Source: an uncultured Roseburia sp.
GTDB lineage: Bacteria; Bacillota; Clostridia; Lachnospirales; Lachnospiraceae
NCBI GenBank assembly: GCA_944380515.1
Contig: CALWHT010000011.1
Span: 1-64,000, forward strand
Length of the DNA: 64,000 bases
Direction of reading: 5' to 3'
This document shows, in pieces, positions 1 to 8,639 of the stretch. Under the pieces are notes generated by a model. That model had not been told where the DNA came from. It made no database searches and saw only the letters and a program-made list of their open reading frames with translations. A program made the translations under genes and the position numbers. How positions within the stretch are numbered: the stretch's first letter is position 1; the number at the start of each line of letters is the position of its first letter.

Positions 1-97
1 CCAATTTGATTCACCAAAGCTTTCAATAAAAAATATAGAATAATCGCAGTAGATAATTATAAATGGACATAAGTATCACGTCAAGGATGTAACGGTC

Positions 98-126
98 TTG
101 AGTTTCCGCAGGAAAGATTATATAAT
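98..126 (+). promoter_or_regulatory. sigma-A type promoter for dnaE
   Basis: TTGAGT (98-103), a 17-base spacer and TATAAT (121-126) lie 66 bases before the dnaE start. The remainder of bases 1-191 contains no ORF that I can support. The hexamer match is seen directly; promoter use is inferred. Confidence 0.7.
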
Positions 127-191
127 AAAACAAAATTTGTTTTTGTATGTATAATGGATAGCAGCATAAGAAATAGAAAGTACGGTGAGTT

Positions 192-3100
192 ATGTCATTT
201 ACACATCTTCACGTCCACACGGAATACAGTCTGCTGGACGGTTCCAATAAAATCAAAGAATATGTCGCGCGGGTCAAGGAGCTTGGCATGGACAGTGCGG
301 CCATCACTGATCACGGCGTAATGTACGGCGTCATCGACTTCTACAAGGAGGCGAAGGCGGCGGGCATCAATCCGGTGCTGGGCTGCGAGGTATATGTGGC
401 GTCGAATTCCCGGTTTGACAGGGAAGCCTCCCACGGGGATGACCGTTATTACCATCTGGTGCTTCTGGCAGAAAATAATCAGGGCTATCAGAATCTGATG
501 AAGATTGTCTCCAAGGGCTTTGTGGAAGGCTACTATTATAAGCCGCGCGTTGATATGGAGGTTCTGGTGGAATATCACGAGGGAATCATTGCCTTAAGCG
601 CCTGCCTTGCCGGGGAGGTACAGCGCTACCTGGTGCGTGGGCTGTACGAGGAGGCAAAAAAGACCGCATGCAAATATCAGGAATGCTTTGGAAAGGGCAA
701 TTTCTTTCTGGAGCTTCAGGACCATGGGATTCCCGAGCAGAAAATGGTCAATACGCAGCTTCTGCGCCTGAGCCAGGAAACCGGCATTGAACTTGTGGCT
801 ACCAACGATGTACATTATACCTACGCCGAGGACGCGGAGCCGCATGACATCCTGCTCTGCCTCCAGACCGGGAAAAAATTATCTGATGAAAACCGGATGC
901 GCTATGAGGGAGGCCAGTATTTCGTAAAATCGGAGGAGGAAATGCGCGCCCTGTTTCCCTATGCGGCGCAGGCAATCGACAACACCCAGAAAATCGCGGA
1001 TCGCTGTCATGTGGAGATTGAGTTCGGCGTGACAAAGCTCCCGCACTTTGACGTGCCGGAGGGCTATGATTCCTGGAGCTATCTGAACAAGCTCTGTCAT
1101 GAGGGGCTGGTGAGGCGTTACCCGGACAGCCACGAGGAACTTTTGCCGAAGCTCGATTACGAGCTTTCCGTCATCCGCAAGATGGGCTATGTCGATTATT
1201 TCCTCATCGTGTGGGACTTCATCAACTACGCCAGGACGCACGGAATCCCGGTAGGACCGGGGCGCGGAAGCGCGGCGGGAAGTCTGGTATCCTATACGAC
1301 GGGAATTACCAACATCGATCCCATACGCTACAACCTGCTGTTTGAGCGTTTCCTGAATCCGGAGCGCGTCACCATGCCCGATATAGACATCGATTTCTGC
1401 TATGAGCGCAGAGGCGAGGTGATTGATTATGTCGTGGAGAAATACGGTAAGGATTGTGTGACGCAGATTATTACCTTTGGTACGCTTGCCGCCCGGGGCG
1501 TCATCCGCGATGTCGGCCGTGTGATGGATTTGCCATACAGCTTCTGCGATACGATTGCGAAAAATATTCCCAATGAGCTGAATATCACGATTGACAAGGC
1601 ACTCATCATGAACCCGGAGCTGCGTGCAATGTACGAAAGTGATGAGACGGTCAAAAATCTGATCGACATGGCAAAGCGCTTGGAGGGGCTGCCCCGCCAC
1701 ACCTCCATGCATGCGGCGGGCGTCGTGATTTCCCAAAAGGCGATGGACGAATATGTGCCGCTGTCAAGGGCTTCGGACGGCACGATTACCACACAGTTTG
1801 TCATGACCACGATTGAGGAATTGGGACTTTTGAAAATGGACTTCCTCGGGCTTCGGACCCTCACGGTCATCCATGACGCGGTAGAGCTGGCGGAGCGCAA
1901 TCACGGAGTTTCCATCGACATTGATAAAATCGATTATGATGATAAAAAGGTTTTGGAATCGATTGGCACCGGAAAATGCGACGGTATCTTCCAGCTGGAA
2001 AGTGCGGGCATGAAAAACTTCATGAAAGAGTTAAAGCCCGACAGCCTGGAGGACATTATCGCGGGAATCTCCCTCTATCGTCCGGGGCCGATGGATTTTA
2101 TTCCGAAGTACATCAAAGGGAAAAATGAGCCGGGGAGCGTCACCTATGTCTGCAAAGAGCTCGAGCCGATTCTGGAGCCGACCTACGGCTGCATCGTCTA
2201 TCAGGAGCAGGTCATGCAGATCGTACAGAACCTTGCGGGCTATACGATGGGACAGGCGGATAATATCCGGCGCGCCATGAGCAAGAAAAAGCAGTACATC
2301 ATCGACGCGGAGCGGCAGAATTTTGTGTACGGAAATAAAGAGCAGGGAATCAGGGGCTGTATCGCGAACGGAATCAGCGAGCGGGCGGCAAATGAGATTT
2401 ACGACTCCATGGTCGATTTCGCAAAATACGCGTTCAACAAATCCCATGCCGCGGCTTACGCTGTGGTCGCCTATCAGACGGCATACCTCAAATATTATTA
2501 TCCCGTGGAGTTTATGGCGGCGCTTATGACCTCCGTAATTGATAACCCGAGAAAGGTTGCGGAGTATATCTATACCTGCCGGCAGATGGGAATCCGCGTG
2601 CTTTCCCCGGATATCAATGAGGGAGAGGGCGCTTTTCTGGCAACGTCCGAGGGTATCCGCTACGGCTTATACGCCATCAAAAGCATCGGGCGTCCCGTCG
2701 TGGATTTGATATTGGAGGAGCGTAAGGCAAACGGCAGATTTATGACGCTGCAAAGCTTTTTGGAGCGTGTTTTTTGTCGCGAGGTGAATAAACGTACTGT
2801 CGAAAATCTTATCAAATCAGGCGCTTGCGACGGGCTGGACGGCAACAGGCAGCAAATGCTTTTGACCTACGGTACATTGCTTGACAATCTCAACCAGGAA
2901 AAGAAGCATTCCCTCGCGGGACAGATGAGCCTTTTTGATTTGGTATCCGAGGAAGAAAAAAGGGCATATGAGGTGCGCTATCCGGATGTTCCGGAGTACA
3001 GCAAGGAGGTAAAGCTGGGGTTTGAAAAAGAGGTGCTCGGCATCTACTTAAGCGGTCATCCGCTGGAGGAATATGAGGAGAAATGGCGGAAGCATATAAG

Positions 3101-3665
3101 CGCCGTGACAACCGATTTTTTGTTGGATGAGGAAACGAACCAGGTCAAGGTAAAGGATAATCAGGCGGTTACCGTGGGCGGCATGATCACGGAAAAAACG
3201 ATTAAATACACCAAGAACAATAAGACGATGGCGTTCCTTACGCTTGAGGATTTGTTCGGCACCGTGGAGGTCATTGTTTTTCCCAGAGATTACGAGAGGT
3301 ACAGCCGTTATCTGAATGAGGACGAAAAGGTCTTTATCAGCGGACATGCCAATGTAGAGGAGGACAAAAACGGCAAGCTCATCTGTGAGAGAATCTATGG
3401 ATTTGACGAGACAAAGCGCGAGCTATGGCTGCAATTTCCGACGAAGGAAAAGTTTACGGAGAATGAGCAGACACTCTATGACATGCTCCGTGATTCGGAC
3501 GGAAATGATGAGGTTGTCATCTATGTCGCATCGCCCAGAGCCGTGAAAAGACTCGGAAAAAACTTCAATATTCGGATAGAGCCGGGGCTTGTGAACAATT
3601 TAACTAACTTTTTGGGCGAAAATAATCTAAAAGTTGTAGAAAAGAGCATTGAAAAGAAAGCCTAA
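192..3665 (+). CDS. dnaE: DNA polymerase III subunit alpha
   Basis: This is the DnaE-type replicative polymerase catalytic subunit, 1157 aa, close to the usual family length. The N-terminal PHP domain opens with HVHTEYSLLDGS (residues 7-18). The C-family polymerase core shows GPGRGSAAGS near residue 354 and the catalytic PDIDIDF near residue 395. A helix-hairpin-helix region and an OB-fold near residues 990-1030 (VGGMITEKTIKYTKN) follow. The start follows the GGTGAG at 184-189. It is preceded by a good promoter and followed 59 bases later by pfkA in the same direction, a pairing common in Clostridia. Identification is secure. A PolC is expected elsewhere in the genome. Confidence 0.97.
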   Translation: MSFTHLHVHTEYSLLDGSNKIKEYVARVKELGMDSAAITDHGVMYGVIDFYKEAKAAGINPVLGCEVYVASNSRFDREASHGDDRYYHLVLLAENNQGYQNLMKIVSKGFVEGYYYKPRVDMEVLVEYHEGIIALSACLAGEVQRYLVRGLYEEAKKTACKYQECFGKGNFFLELQDHGIPEQKMVNTQLLRLSQETGIELVATNDVHYTYAEDAEPHDILLCLQTGKKLSDENRMRYEGGQYFVKSEEEMRALFPYAAQAIDNTQKIADRCHVEIEFGVTKLPHFDVPEGYDSWSYLNKLCHEGLVRRYPDSHEELLPKLDYELSVIRKMGYVDYFLIVWDFINYARTHGIPVGPGRGSAAGSLVSYTTGITNIDPIRYNLLFERFLNPERVTMPDIDIDFCYERRGEVIDYVVEKYGKDCVTQIITFGTLAARGVIRDVGRVMDLPYSFCDTIAKNIPNELNITIDKALIMNPELRAMYESDETVKNLIDMAKRLEGLPRHTSMHAAGVVISQKAMDEYVPLSRASDGTITTQFVMTTIEELGLLKMDFLGLRTLTVIHDAVELAERNHGVSIDIDKIDYDDKKVLESIGTGKCDGIFQLESAGMKNFMKELKPDSLEDIIAGISLYRPGPMDFIPKYIKGKNEPGSVTYVCKELEPILEPTYGCIVYQEQVMQIVQNLAGYTMGQADNIRRAMSKKKQYIIDAERQNFVYGNKEQGIRGCIANGISERAANEIYDSMVDFAKYAFNKSHAAAYAVVAYQTAYLKYYYPVEFMAALMTSVIDNPRKVAEYIYTCRQMGIRVLSPDINEGEGAFLATSEGIRYGLYAIKSIGRPVVDLILEERKANGRFMTLQSFLERVFCREVNKRTVENLIKSGACDGLDGNRQQMLLTYGTLLDNLNQEKKHSLAGQMSLFDLVSEEEKRAYEVRYPDVPEYSKEVKLGFEKEVLGIYLSGHPLEEYEEKWRKHISAVTTDFLLDEETNQVKVKDNQAVTVGGMITEKTIKYTKNNKTMAFLTLEDLFGTVEVIVFPRDYERYSRYLNEDEKVFISGHANVEEDKNGKLICERIYGFDETKRELWLQFPTKEKFTENEQTLYDMLRDSDGNDEVVIYVASPRAVKRLGKNFNIRIEPGLVNNLTNFLGENNLKVVEKSIEKKA

Positions 3666-3724
3666 AGATATTAAAATAGTAGAGATTAGATAAATGGGTA
3701 AATTATGGTAGGAGGAATTAATAA

Positions 3725-4699
3725 ATGGCAAAAGAGATTAATACAATCGGCGTACTGACCAGCGGCGGCGATGCTCCGGGAATGAATGCTGCCATCCGCG
3801 CGGTGGTAAGGGAAGCAATCGCGAAGGGAAAAAAGGTCAAGGGAATTAAGAGAGGCTACGCAGGTCTGCTTCAGGAAGAAATCATCGATATGGAAGCAAA
3901 GGACGTATCCGACATTATCCAGAGGGGCGGTACGATTTTACAGACCGCGCGCTGCATGGAGTTTACAACGCCGGAGGGACAGCAGAAGGGCGCTGAAATC
4001 TGCCGCAAGCACGGCATTGACGGCGTGATTGTCATCGGCGGTGACGGTTCCTTTAAGGGAGCGCAGAAGCTTGCCGGCCTCGGAATCAATACGATCGGGC
4101 TTCCGGGAACCATTGACCTTGATATCGCGTGCACCGAGTATACAATCGGATTTGATACGGCGGTCAACACGGCGATGGAGGCGATTGACAAGGTGCGCGA
4201 TACCTCGACTTCCCATGAGCGCTGCAGCATCATTGAGGTAATGGGACGCGGCGCCGGCTACATCGCACTGTGGTGCGGGATCGCAAACGGCGCGGAGGAT
4301 ATCCTTCTGCCGGAGAAATATGATTATGATGAGCAGAAGCTCGTAAACCATATCATCGAGAACCGTAAGAAAGGCAAGCAGCACCATATCATCGTGAACG
4401 CGGAGGGTATCGGACATTCCGCAAGCATGGCAAAGAGAATCGAGGCGGCAACAGGTGTGGAGACGCGCGCGACGATTTTAGGACATATGCAGCGCGGCGG
4501 CAATCCGACCTGTAAGGATCGTGTGTACGCTTCTACGATGGGTGCGATGGCAGTGGACTTGCTGTGTGAGGGCAAGAGCAACCGCGTAGTGGGCTACCGT
4601 CACGGCGATTTTGTTGATTTTGACATCGACGAGGCGTTGGCAATGACGAAAGAGATTCCGGAGTATCAGTACGAGATTAGCAAGAACCTTTCATTATAA
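3725..4699 (+). CDS. pfkA: ATP-dependent 6-phosphofructokinase
   Basis: Phosphorylates fructose-6-phosphate to fructose-1,6-bisphosphate in glycolysis. At 324 aa it has the normal short bacterial PfkA length. The N-terminal TSGGDAPGMNAAIR (12-25) and GGDGSFKGA (near 103) form the nucleotide site; the Gly after GGD and the PGT before the catalytic Asp are the residues typical of ATP-using rather than PPi-using enzymes. The catalytic loop reads PGTIDLD rather than the usual PGTIDND, so both aspartates remain but the Asn is Leu. MGRGAG and the C-terminal substrate site are present. A strong AGGAGG lies before the start. A terminator follows at 4739-4778. Confidence 0.95.
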   Translation: MAKEINTIGVLTSGGDAPGMNAAIRAVVREAIAKGKKVKGIKRGYAGLLQEEIIDMEAKDVSDIIQRGGTILQTARCMEFTTPEGQQKGAEICRKHGIDGVIVIGGDGSFKGAQKLAGLGINTIGLPGTIDLDIACTEYTIGFDTAVNTAMEAIDKVRDTSTSHERCSIIEVMGRGAGYIALWCGIANGAEDILLPEKYDYDEQKLVNHIIENRKKGKQHHIIVNAEGIGHSASMAKRIEAATGVETRATILGHMQRGGNPTCKDRVYASTMGAMAVDLLCEGKSNRVVGYRHGDFVDFDIDEALAMTKEIPEYQYEISKNLSL

Positions 4700-4738
4700 A
4701 AGAAAAAGGAGTGTTTGACGCTCTGTAGACAGAATGAT

Positions 4739-4778
4739 AAAATAGGCGGTAGCGAAAAGGTATCGCCTATTTTTTTTG
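4739..4778 (+). terminator. rho-independent terminator after pfkA
   Basis: The inverted arms AATAGGCG and CGCCTATT flank a GC-containing loop and are followed by a run of eight T, about 40 bases after the pfkA stop. Confidence 0.85.
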
Positions 4779-4829
4779 ACAGGAGAAGTTCCGCTGCCGT
4801 AAAGCGGCGGGACTTGCGGTGGAAAAGCT

Positions 4830-5648
4830 ATGATTACAAGTACGTCAAATCAGCAGATGAAGCAAATCGCCCAGCTTATGAAAAAGGCAAAGGCAAGAAA
4901 TGAGCAGGGGGTTTTTGTGGCCGAAGGAAAAAAAATGTTTTTGGAAGCGCCGGAGGAATTATTGCGGCAGGTCTACATTTCAGAGACGTGTTACCGCAGC
5001 CTCACGCAGGGCGGGCAGGGAGAACGGGAACAAAAGCTGCGGGAGCGTTTAGAGCAAACAGGGTATGAAGTTGTTTCGGACGCGGTATTTCGGAGCGTGG
5101 CGGATACGCAGACGCCGCAGGGAGTGTTGTGTATCGTACAAAAGCCTGTCTATGAGCTTTCGGATTTGCTGCGCGGGGAGCACTCTCATCTGCTGGTGTT
5201 AGAGAGTATTCAGGACCCCGGCAATCTGGGAACGATGATAAGGACCGGCGAGGGCGCGGGACTCACCGGCGTGGTGATGAACGGCACCACGGTCGATTTG
5301 TTTAATCCGAAGACGATACGCTCCACGATGGGCAGTGTTTACCGTGTCCCGTTTCTGGTTGCGGAGAATTTGGCCGAAACCGTCATGGAACTAAGGGAAC
5401 ACGGAATCCACATTTTCGCGGCGCATTTAAAAGGGCAAAAAGCGTACGATGAACCGGATTACCGCGGGGCGACGGCGTTTTTGATCGGGAACGAGGGAAA
5501 CGGTTTGTCGGAGGAAATCGCGGCGCTTTCGGATACTTATATCAAAATCCCGATGGAGGGAAGGGTAGAGTCGTTAAACGCGGCCGTTTCGGCGGCGCTT
5601 TTGATGTATGAGGCAAACCGCCAGCGGAGGAAAAGAGAGGAAGCATGA
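4830..5648 (+). CDS. TrmH-family (SPOUT) RNA 2'-O-methyltransferase
   Basis: A 272-aa SpoU/TrmH-type enzyme that would transfer methyl from SAM to a ribose 2'-OH of rRNA or tRNA. The N-terminal substrate-binding domain spans about residues 1-100. The SPOUT knot motifs follow: LESIQDPGNLGTMIRT (about 122-137), LIGNEGNGLSEEI (about 215) and the C-terminal SLNAAVSAALLMYE. This is the RlmB/TsnR-like architecture; the exact target nucleotide cannot be read from sequence. Its stop overlaps the next start in an ATGA, so the following 87-aa gene is probably co-translated. The ribosome binding site before 4830 is weak. Confidence 0.88.
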   Translation: MITSTSNQQMKQIAQLMKKAKARNEQGVFVAEGKKMFLEAPEELLRQVYISETCYRSLTQGGQGEREQKLRERLEQTGYEVVSDAVFRSVADTQTPQGVLCIVQKPVYELSDLLRGEHSHLLVLESIQDPGNLGTMIRTGEGAGLTGVVMNGTTVDLFNPKTIRSTMGSVYRVPFLVAENLAETVMELREHGIHIFAAHLKGQKAYDEPDYRGATAFLIGNEGNGLSEEIAALSDTYIKIPMEGRVESLNAAVSAALLMYEANRQRRKREEA

Positions 5649-5908
5649 AAATCTGGTTTAAAATCATAAAAGGCACGCATCTGCTTTCGGACATAACGGT
5701 TGCGGATGAATCTGAGGATACGAGAACACATAAAATCTTCCGGGCGCTCGAGCAGGCATGCTATGAATTTGATTTGGGAAAGCCGATTTGGCTGGATGCC
5801 AATGTGGAGGAATTTAAGCGTCATGCAAAGACGCGGTTTACACAGGATTGCTTCATCGAGGCCGTTGATTTTGATTTTCTCGAGCTTCAGGTGCTCGAGG
5901 AGGATTAA
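5645..5908 (+). CDS. conserved small protein of unknown function
   Basis: An 87-aa protein starting in an ATGA overlap with the methyltransferase stop, with AGAGAGGAAGC upstream. No signal peptide or membrane segment is visible. The chain is acidic and rich in aromatic and Glu residues, with a C-terminal LELQVLEED. I do not recognise a family. Tight coupling to the RNA methyltransferase gene supports it being real and co-expressed; nothing in the sequence shows its role. Confidence 0.7.
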   Translation: MKIWFKIIKGTHLLSDITVADESEDTRTHKIFRALEQACYEFDLGKPIWLDANVEEFKRHAKTRFTQDCFIEAVDFDFLELQVLEED

Positions 5909-5957
5909 AAAGCTTAGCGGAAAAACTTTTGAAATAACTCCCCATAAATGCCTAAAG

Positions 5958-5968
5958 TGTGCTATACT
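5958..5968 (+). promoter_or_regulatory. extended -10 promoter before the alarmone synthetase
   Basis: TGTGCTATACT contains an extended -10 (TGC before TATACT at 5963-5968). No convincing -35 hexamer lies 16-18 bases upstream. A GGCATG/CATGCC stem-loop follows at about 5975-5993, in the leader before the ribosome binding site at 6014. Confidence 0.5.
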
Positions 5969-6031
5969 GATAGTGGCATGGGAAAAGCATGCCGTTTCAG
6001 GGGAATTTTTTATTGGAGGGGTAAGAAGCGT

Positions 6032-6691
6032 ATGGATAAGCCATTTACACTGAGTGAGGGGGTAGACAGTTGGAATACGATCATATTCCTGTACAATTCA
6101 GCATTAAAGGAAGTCCGTACCAAGGTTGAGATATTAAATGATGAGTTTCAGCAGATACACCGCTATAATCCCATCGAATATATCAAGTCAAGAATCAAGA
6201 CGCCGGAGAGCATTGTCAAAAAGCTAAAGCGTTACGGATATGAGTCGTCGATTGACAATATGGTCAATTATGTGAATGACATCGCGGGAATCCGTATTGT
6301 CTGCTCGTTTACCTCTGACATCTATAAGCTGGCCGAGATGATAGGAAAGCAGAATGACCTTACTGTTATTTCCGTGAAGGACTATATCCGCCATCCGAAG
6401 GAGAGCGGCTATAAGAGCTATCATATGCTTGTGACGGTGCCTATTTTTTTGTCCGACGGGGTGATCGACACGAAGGTTGAGATTCAGATACGAACGATGG
6501 CCATGGATTTTTGGGCGAGCCTTGAGCATAAGATTTATTACAAATTTGAGGGCAATGCACCGGAATATATCAGCAGGGATTTAAGGGAGTGCTCCGGTAT
6601 TGTCTCAATGCTTGATGCAAAAATGCTCCAGCTCAACGAGGCGATCATAGAGGCGAAAGAGGAGCAGGAGGATAAGACGGGTGCAGTATAA
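6032..6691 (+). CDS. small alarmone synthetase (RelA/SpoT synthetase domain only)
   Basis: A 219-aa GTP pyrophosphokinase of the RelP/RelQ type, which makes (p)ppGpp from ATP and GTP or GDP. It consists of the nucleotidyltransferase domain alone, without HD, TGS or ACT domains. Visible motifs are SRIKTPESIVKKL (ATP-binding loop), AGIRIVCSF with the catalytic Asp just before it, SGYKSYHMLV, VEIQIRTMAMDFWASLEHK, and a C-terminal helical tail. An upstream ATG at 5948 is in frame, but GGAGGGG at 6015-6021 points to 6032. Its last 11 bases overlap the next gene, an EAL protein. A second enzyme of this type lies at 38112-38780. Confidence 0.92.
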   Translation: MDKPFTLSEGVDSWNTIIFLYNSALKEVRTKVEILNDEFQQIHRYNPIEYIKSRIKTPESIVKKLKRYGYESSIDNMVNYVNDIAGIRIVCSFTSDIYKLAEMIGKQNDLTVISVKDYIRHPKESGYKSYHMLVTVPIFLSDGVIDTKVEIQIRTMAMDFWASLEHKIYYKFEGNAPEYISRDLRECSGIVSMLDAKMLQLNEAIIEAKEEQEDKTGAV

Positions 6692-8627
6692 CTATGATTT
6701 TGAAATCGCATCGCTGGTAATTTTTGCGGTTCTTTTGGGACATTTTATTTTGATACGTCAGTTTCCCACAGAGCAGACAAGGGCGTTTCGCAGGCTTCTT
6801 GTCGTATCTGCGTGCGAATGTATGGTAAATATTATCTCATGTGTCGGACTGGCAAATGCGGCAGTCGTTCCGGTGCTCTGGAACGAAGTGTTCGTGTTTG
6901 CCTTTTTTGTGCTTGAGGGATTGGCCTCCTTCCTGCTGTTCCGTTATATGGAGGTGATATGCGCTTTTCGGGGCCGGGAAAAGCGCGTCATAAAACTGGC
7001 TGGGATTCTGCCGTTTGCGGCATTTGAGGCGATGGTGCTGACAACGCCGTTTACCGGATTTTTCTACTATTTTGAGGAGGGCGCTTATCGCCAGGGCTTT
7101 GGGGCAGACTGGGGATATCTGTATGTCTGCTACTATTTTTTGCTGAACTTCGTCATGATATTTTTATGCCGGAAAACGATTGCCACGCGGATTAAGGTGA
7201 TTGTTTTCGTTTACAGCGCCGCCGCTGTCCTTGCGGTGCTGGCGCAGTATCGGTGGCGGGACATTTTGCTTACGAGTACCGGCAATATGCTCATTCTTTT
7301 GATGCTTTATATGGCAATGCAGAACAGGGAGCAGCTTATCGACAGTGTATCGGGCGTGGCAAATGAGAAAGCGTTTGAAAACCAGATGGAAAATCTGCTG
7401 GCGCACCCGCAGGAGCGCGTGCTGCTGATGATCTATCTGCGGCAGTTTGGGCATATCGGAACGGTTTTGGGGGAGGAGAGCAGCAGGCAGATCTTGGCAA
7501 TGGTCGGCGCGTATCTGCTGCAATTGTGCGGGAAATATCATGTGTTCCGCAATTCCGGGGCTGCCTTTACCGTGATTGCCGATTCGGCGGAGGACGCGCA
7601 GAGATTTACGGAGGAAATAAAAAAACGTTTTGCGGCAGACTGGCAGGTGTCTCACAATGACGTGTCGGTGAATGCCGCGATTCTCATACAGCGCTATCCG
7701 CAGGATTTTCATACGCTTCCCGACTATCGGGGGATGTGCGGGTATTTAAAGGAGCGAGCCAAAAGCGCCGGAAACCAGACGGTTTTTCGGACCGATGAGG
7801 CGCTTATTAAAAAGTATCGCCGCAGAATCCAGGTGGAGCTTGCAGTCGGGCAGGCAATCCGCCGGAAAAGCTTTGAGGTTTGGTATCAGCCGATTTATTC
7901 CCTGCGCCAGGGAAGGATTGTATCGCTGGAGGCGCTGGTGCGCTTAAAGGATGAAAAGCTCGGATTTATTTCCCCCGACGAGTTTATTCCGCTTGCGGAA
8001 AGAGACGGGAACATTATCTATATCGGGGAGTTCGTGCTTGAGGAGGTTTGCCGGTTTCTGGCGAAGCATGTGCTGCCGAACCCGTCGCTTGGCATTATGA
8101 CGGTCCATGTCAATGTTTCCATGGCGCAGTGTCTGAGGAAGAATTTAAAAGAGAGTATCATGCCGATACTGGAAAAATACCATATTCCGGCGTCGATGAT
8201 TACGCTGGAAATTACGGAGCGGATTGCCATCGAGGCGCCGAAGCTCATGCAGCGGCATATGCGGGAGCTCGGGAAGCTTGGGATGGCGTTTGCGATTGAC
8301 GATTACGGCAGCGGCAATTCCAACTGCTCTTATCTGATTCAGTTTCCGTTCCGGGAGGTCAAAATCGACAAGGATATTACGACGGCATATTTTCAGAGCA
8401 GTACGGCCAGAATCGTATTGGAGAACGAAATCAGGACCATACAGAAGCTGGGGCTTCCGGTGATTGTCGAGGGGATTGAGAACTCTGAACAGAGTGAGGC
8501 CATGGAGCGGCTGGATGTCGATTTTATTCAGGGCTATTACTATGGCAGGCCGATGCCGGGAGCGGAATGCCTGAAATATATCAGAAAGTTTCATTCTGCA
8601 CCGGAGGAATACGGAAAAGAAGATTAA
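6681..8627 (+). CDS. membrane-bound EAL-domain c-di-GMP phosphodiesterase with degenerate GGDEF
   Basis: A 648-aa protein starting at GTG 6681, inside the preceding gene, with AGGAGGA at 6666-6672. Residues 1-215 hold about seven hydrophobic segments, resembling 7TM sensor regions. Residues 225-345 resemble a GGDEF domain, but the signature is SGAAF, so it should not make c-di-GMP. The EAL domain (about 390-635) keeps the hydrolytic set: EALVRLK, NVS, LEITER, IDDYGSG, VKIDKD, VEGIEN and QGYYYG. It should therefore cleave c-di-GMP to pGpG. Overlap with an alarmone synthetase gene implies coupled expression of two nucleotide second-messenger activities. Confidence 0.9.
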   Translation: MQYNYDFEIASLVIFAVLLGHFILIRQFPTEQTRAFRRLLVVSACECMVNIISCVGLANAAVVPVLWNEVFVFAFFVLEGLASFLLFRYMEVICAFRGREKRVIKLAGILPFAAFEAMVLTTPFTGFFYYFEEGAYRQGFGADWGYLYVCYYFLLNFVMIFLCRKTIATRIKVIVFVYSAAAVLAVLAQYRWRDILLTSTGNMLILLMLYMAMQNREQLIDSVSGVANEKAFENQMENLLAHPQERVLLMIYLRQFGHIGTVLGEESSRQILAMVGAYLLQLCGKYHVFRNSGAAFTVIADSAEDAQRFTEEIKKRFAADWQVSHNDVSVNAAILIQRYPQDFHTLPDYRGMCGYLKERAKSAGNQTVFRTDEALIKKYRRRIQVELAVGQAIRRKSFEVWYQPIYSLRQGRIVSLEALVRLKDEKLGFISPDEFIPLAERDGNIIYIGEFVLEEVCRFLAKHVLPNPSLGIMTVHVNVSMAQCLRKNLKESIMPILEKYHIPASMITLEITERIAIEAPKLMQRHMRELGKLGMAFAIDDYGSGNSNCSYLIQFPFREVKIDKDITTAYFQSSTARIVLENEIRTIQKLGLPVIVEGIENSEQSEAMERLDVDFIQGYYYGRPMPGAECLKYIRKFHSAPEEYGKED

Positions 8628-8639
8628 GCGAGGAAGAAC

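Noticed and set aside
879-1736. 285-codon antisense ORF inside dnaE
   Set aside because: It is a shadow of the GC-rich third-position pattern of dnaE; no family features and no ribosome binding site.
4715-4903. 62-codon ORF overlapping the pfkA terminator and methyltransferase start
   Set aside because: It runs through a rho-independent terminator and into another frame of the methyltransferase gene, and has no ribosome binding site.
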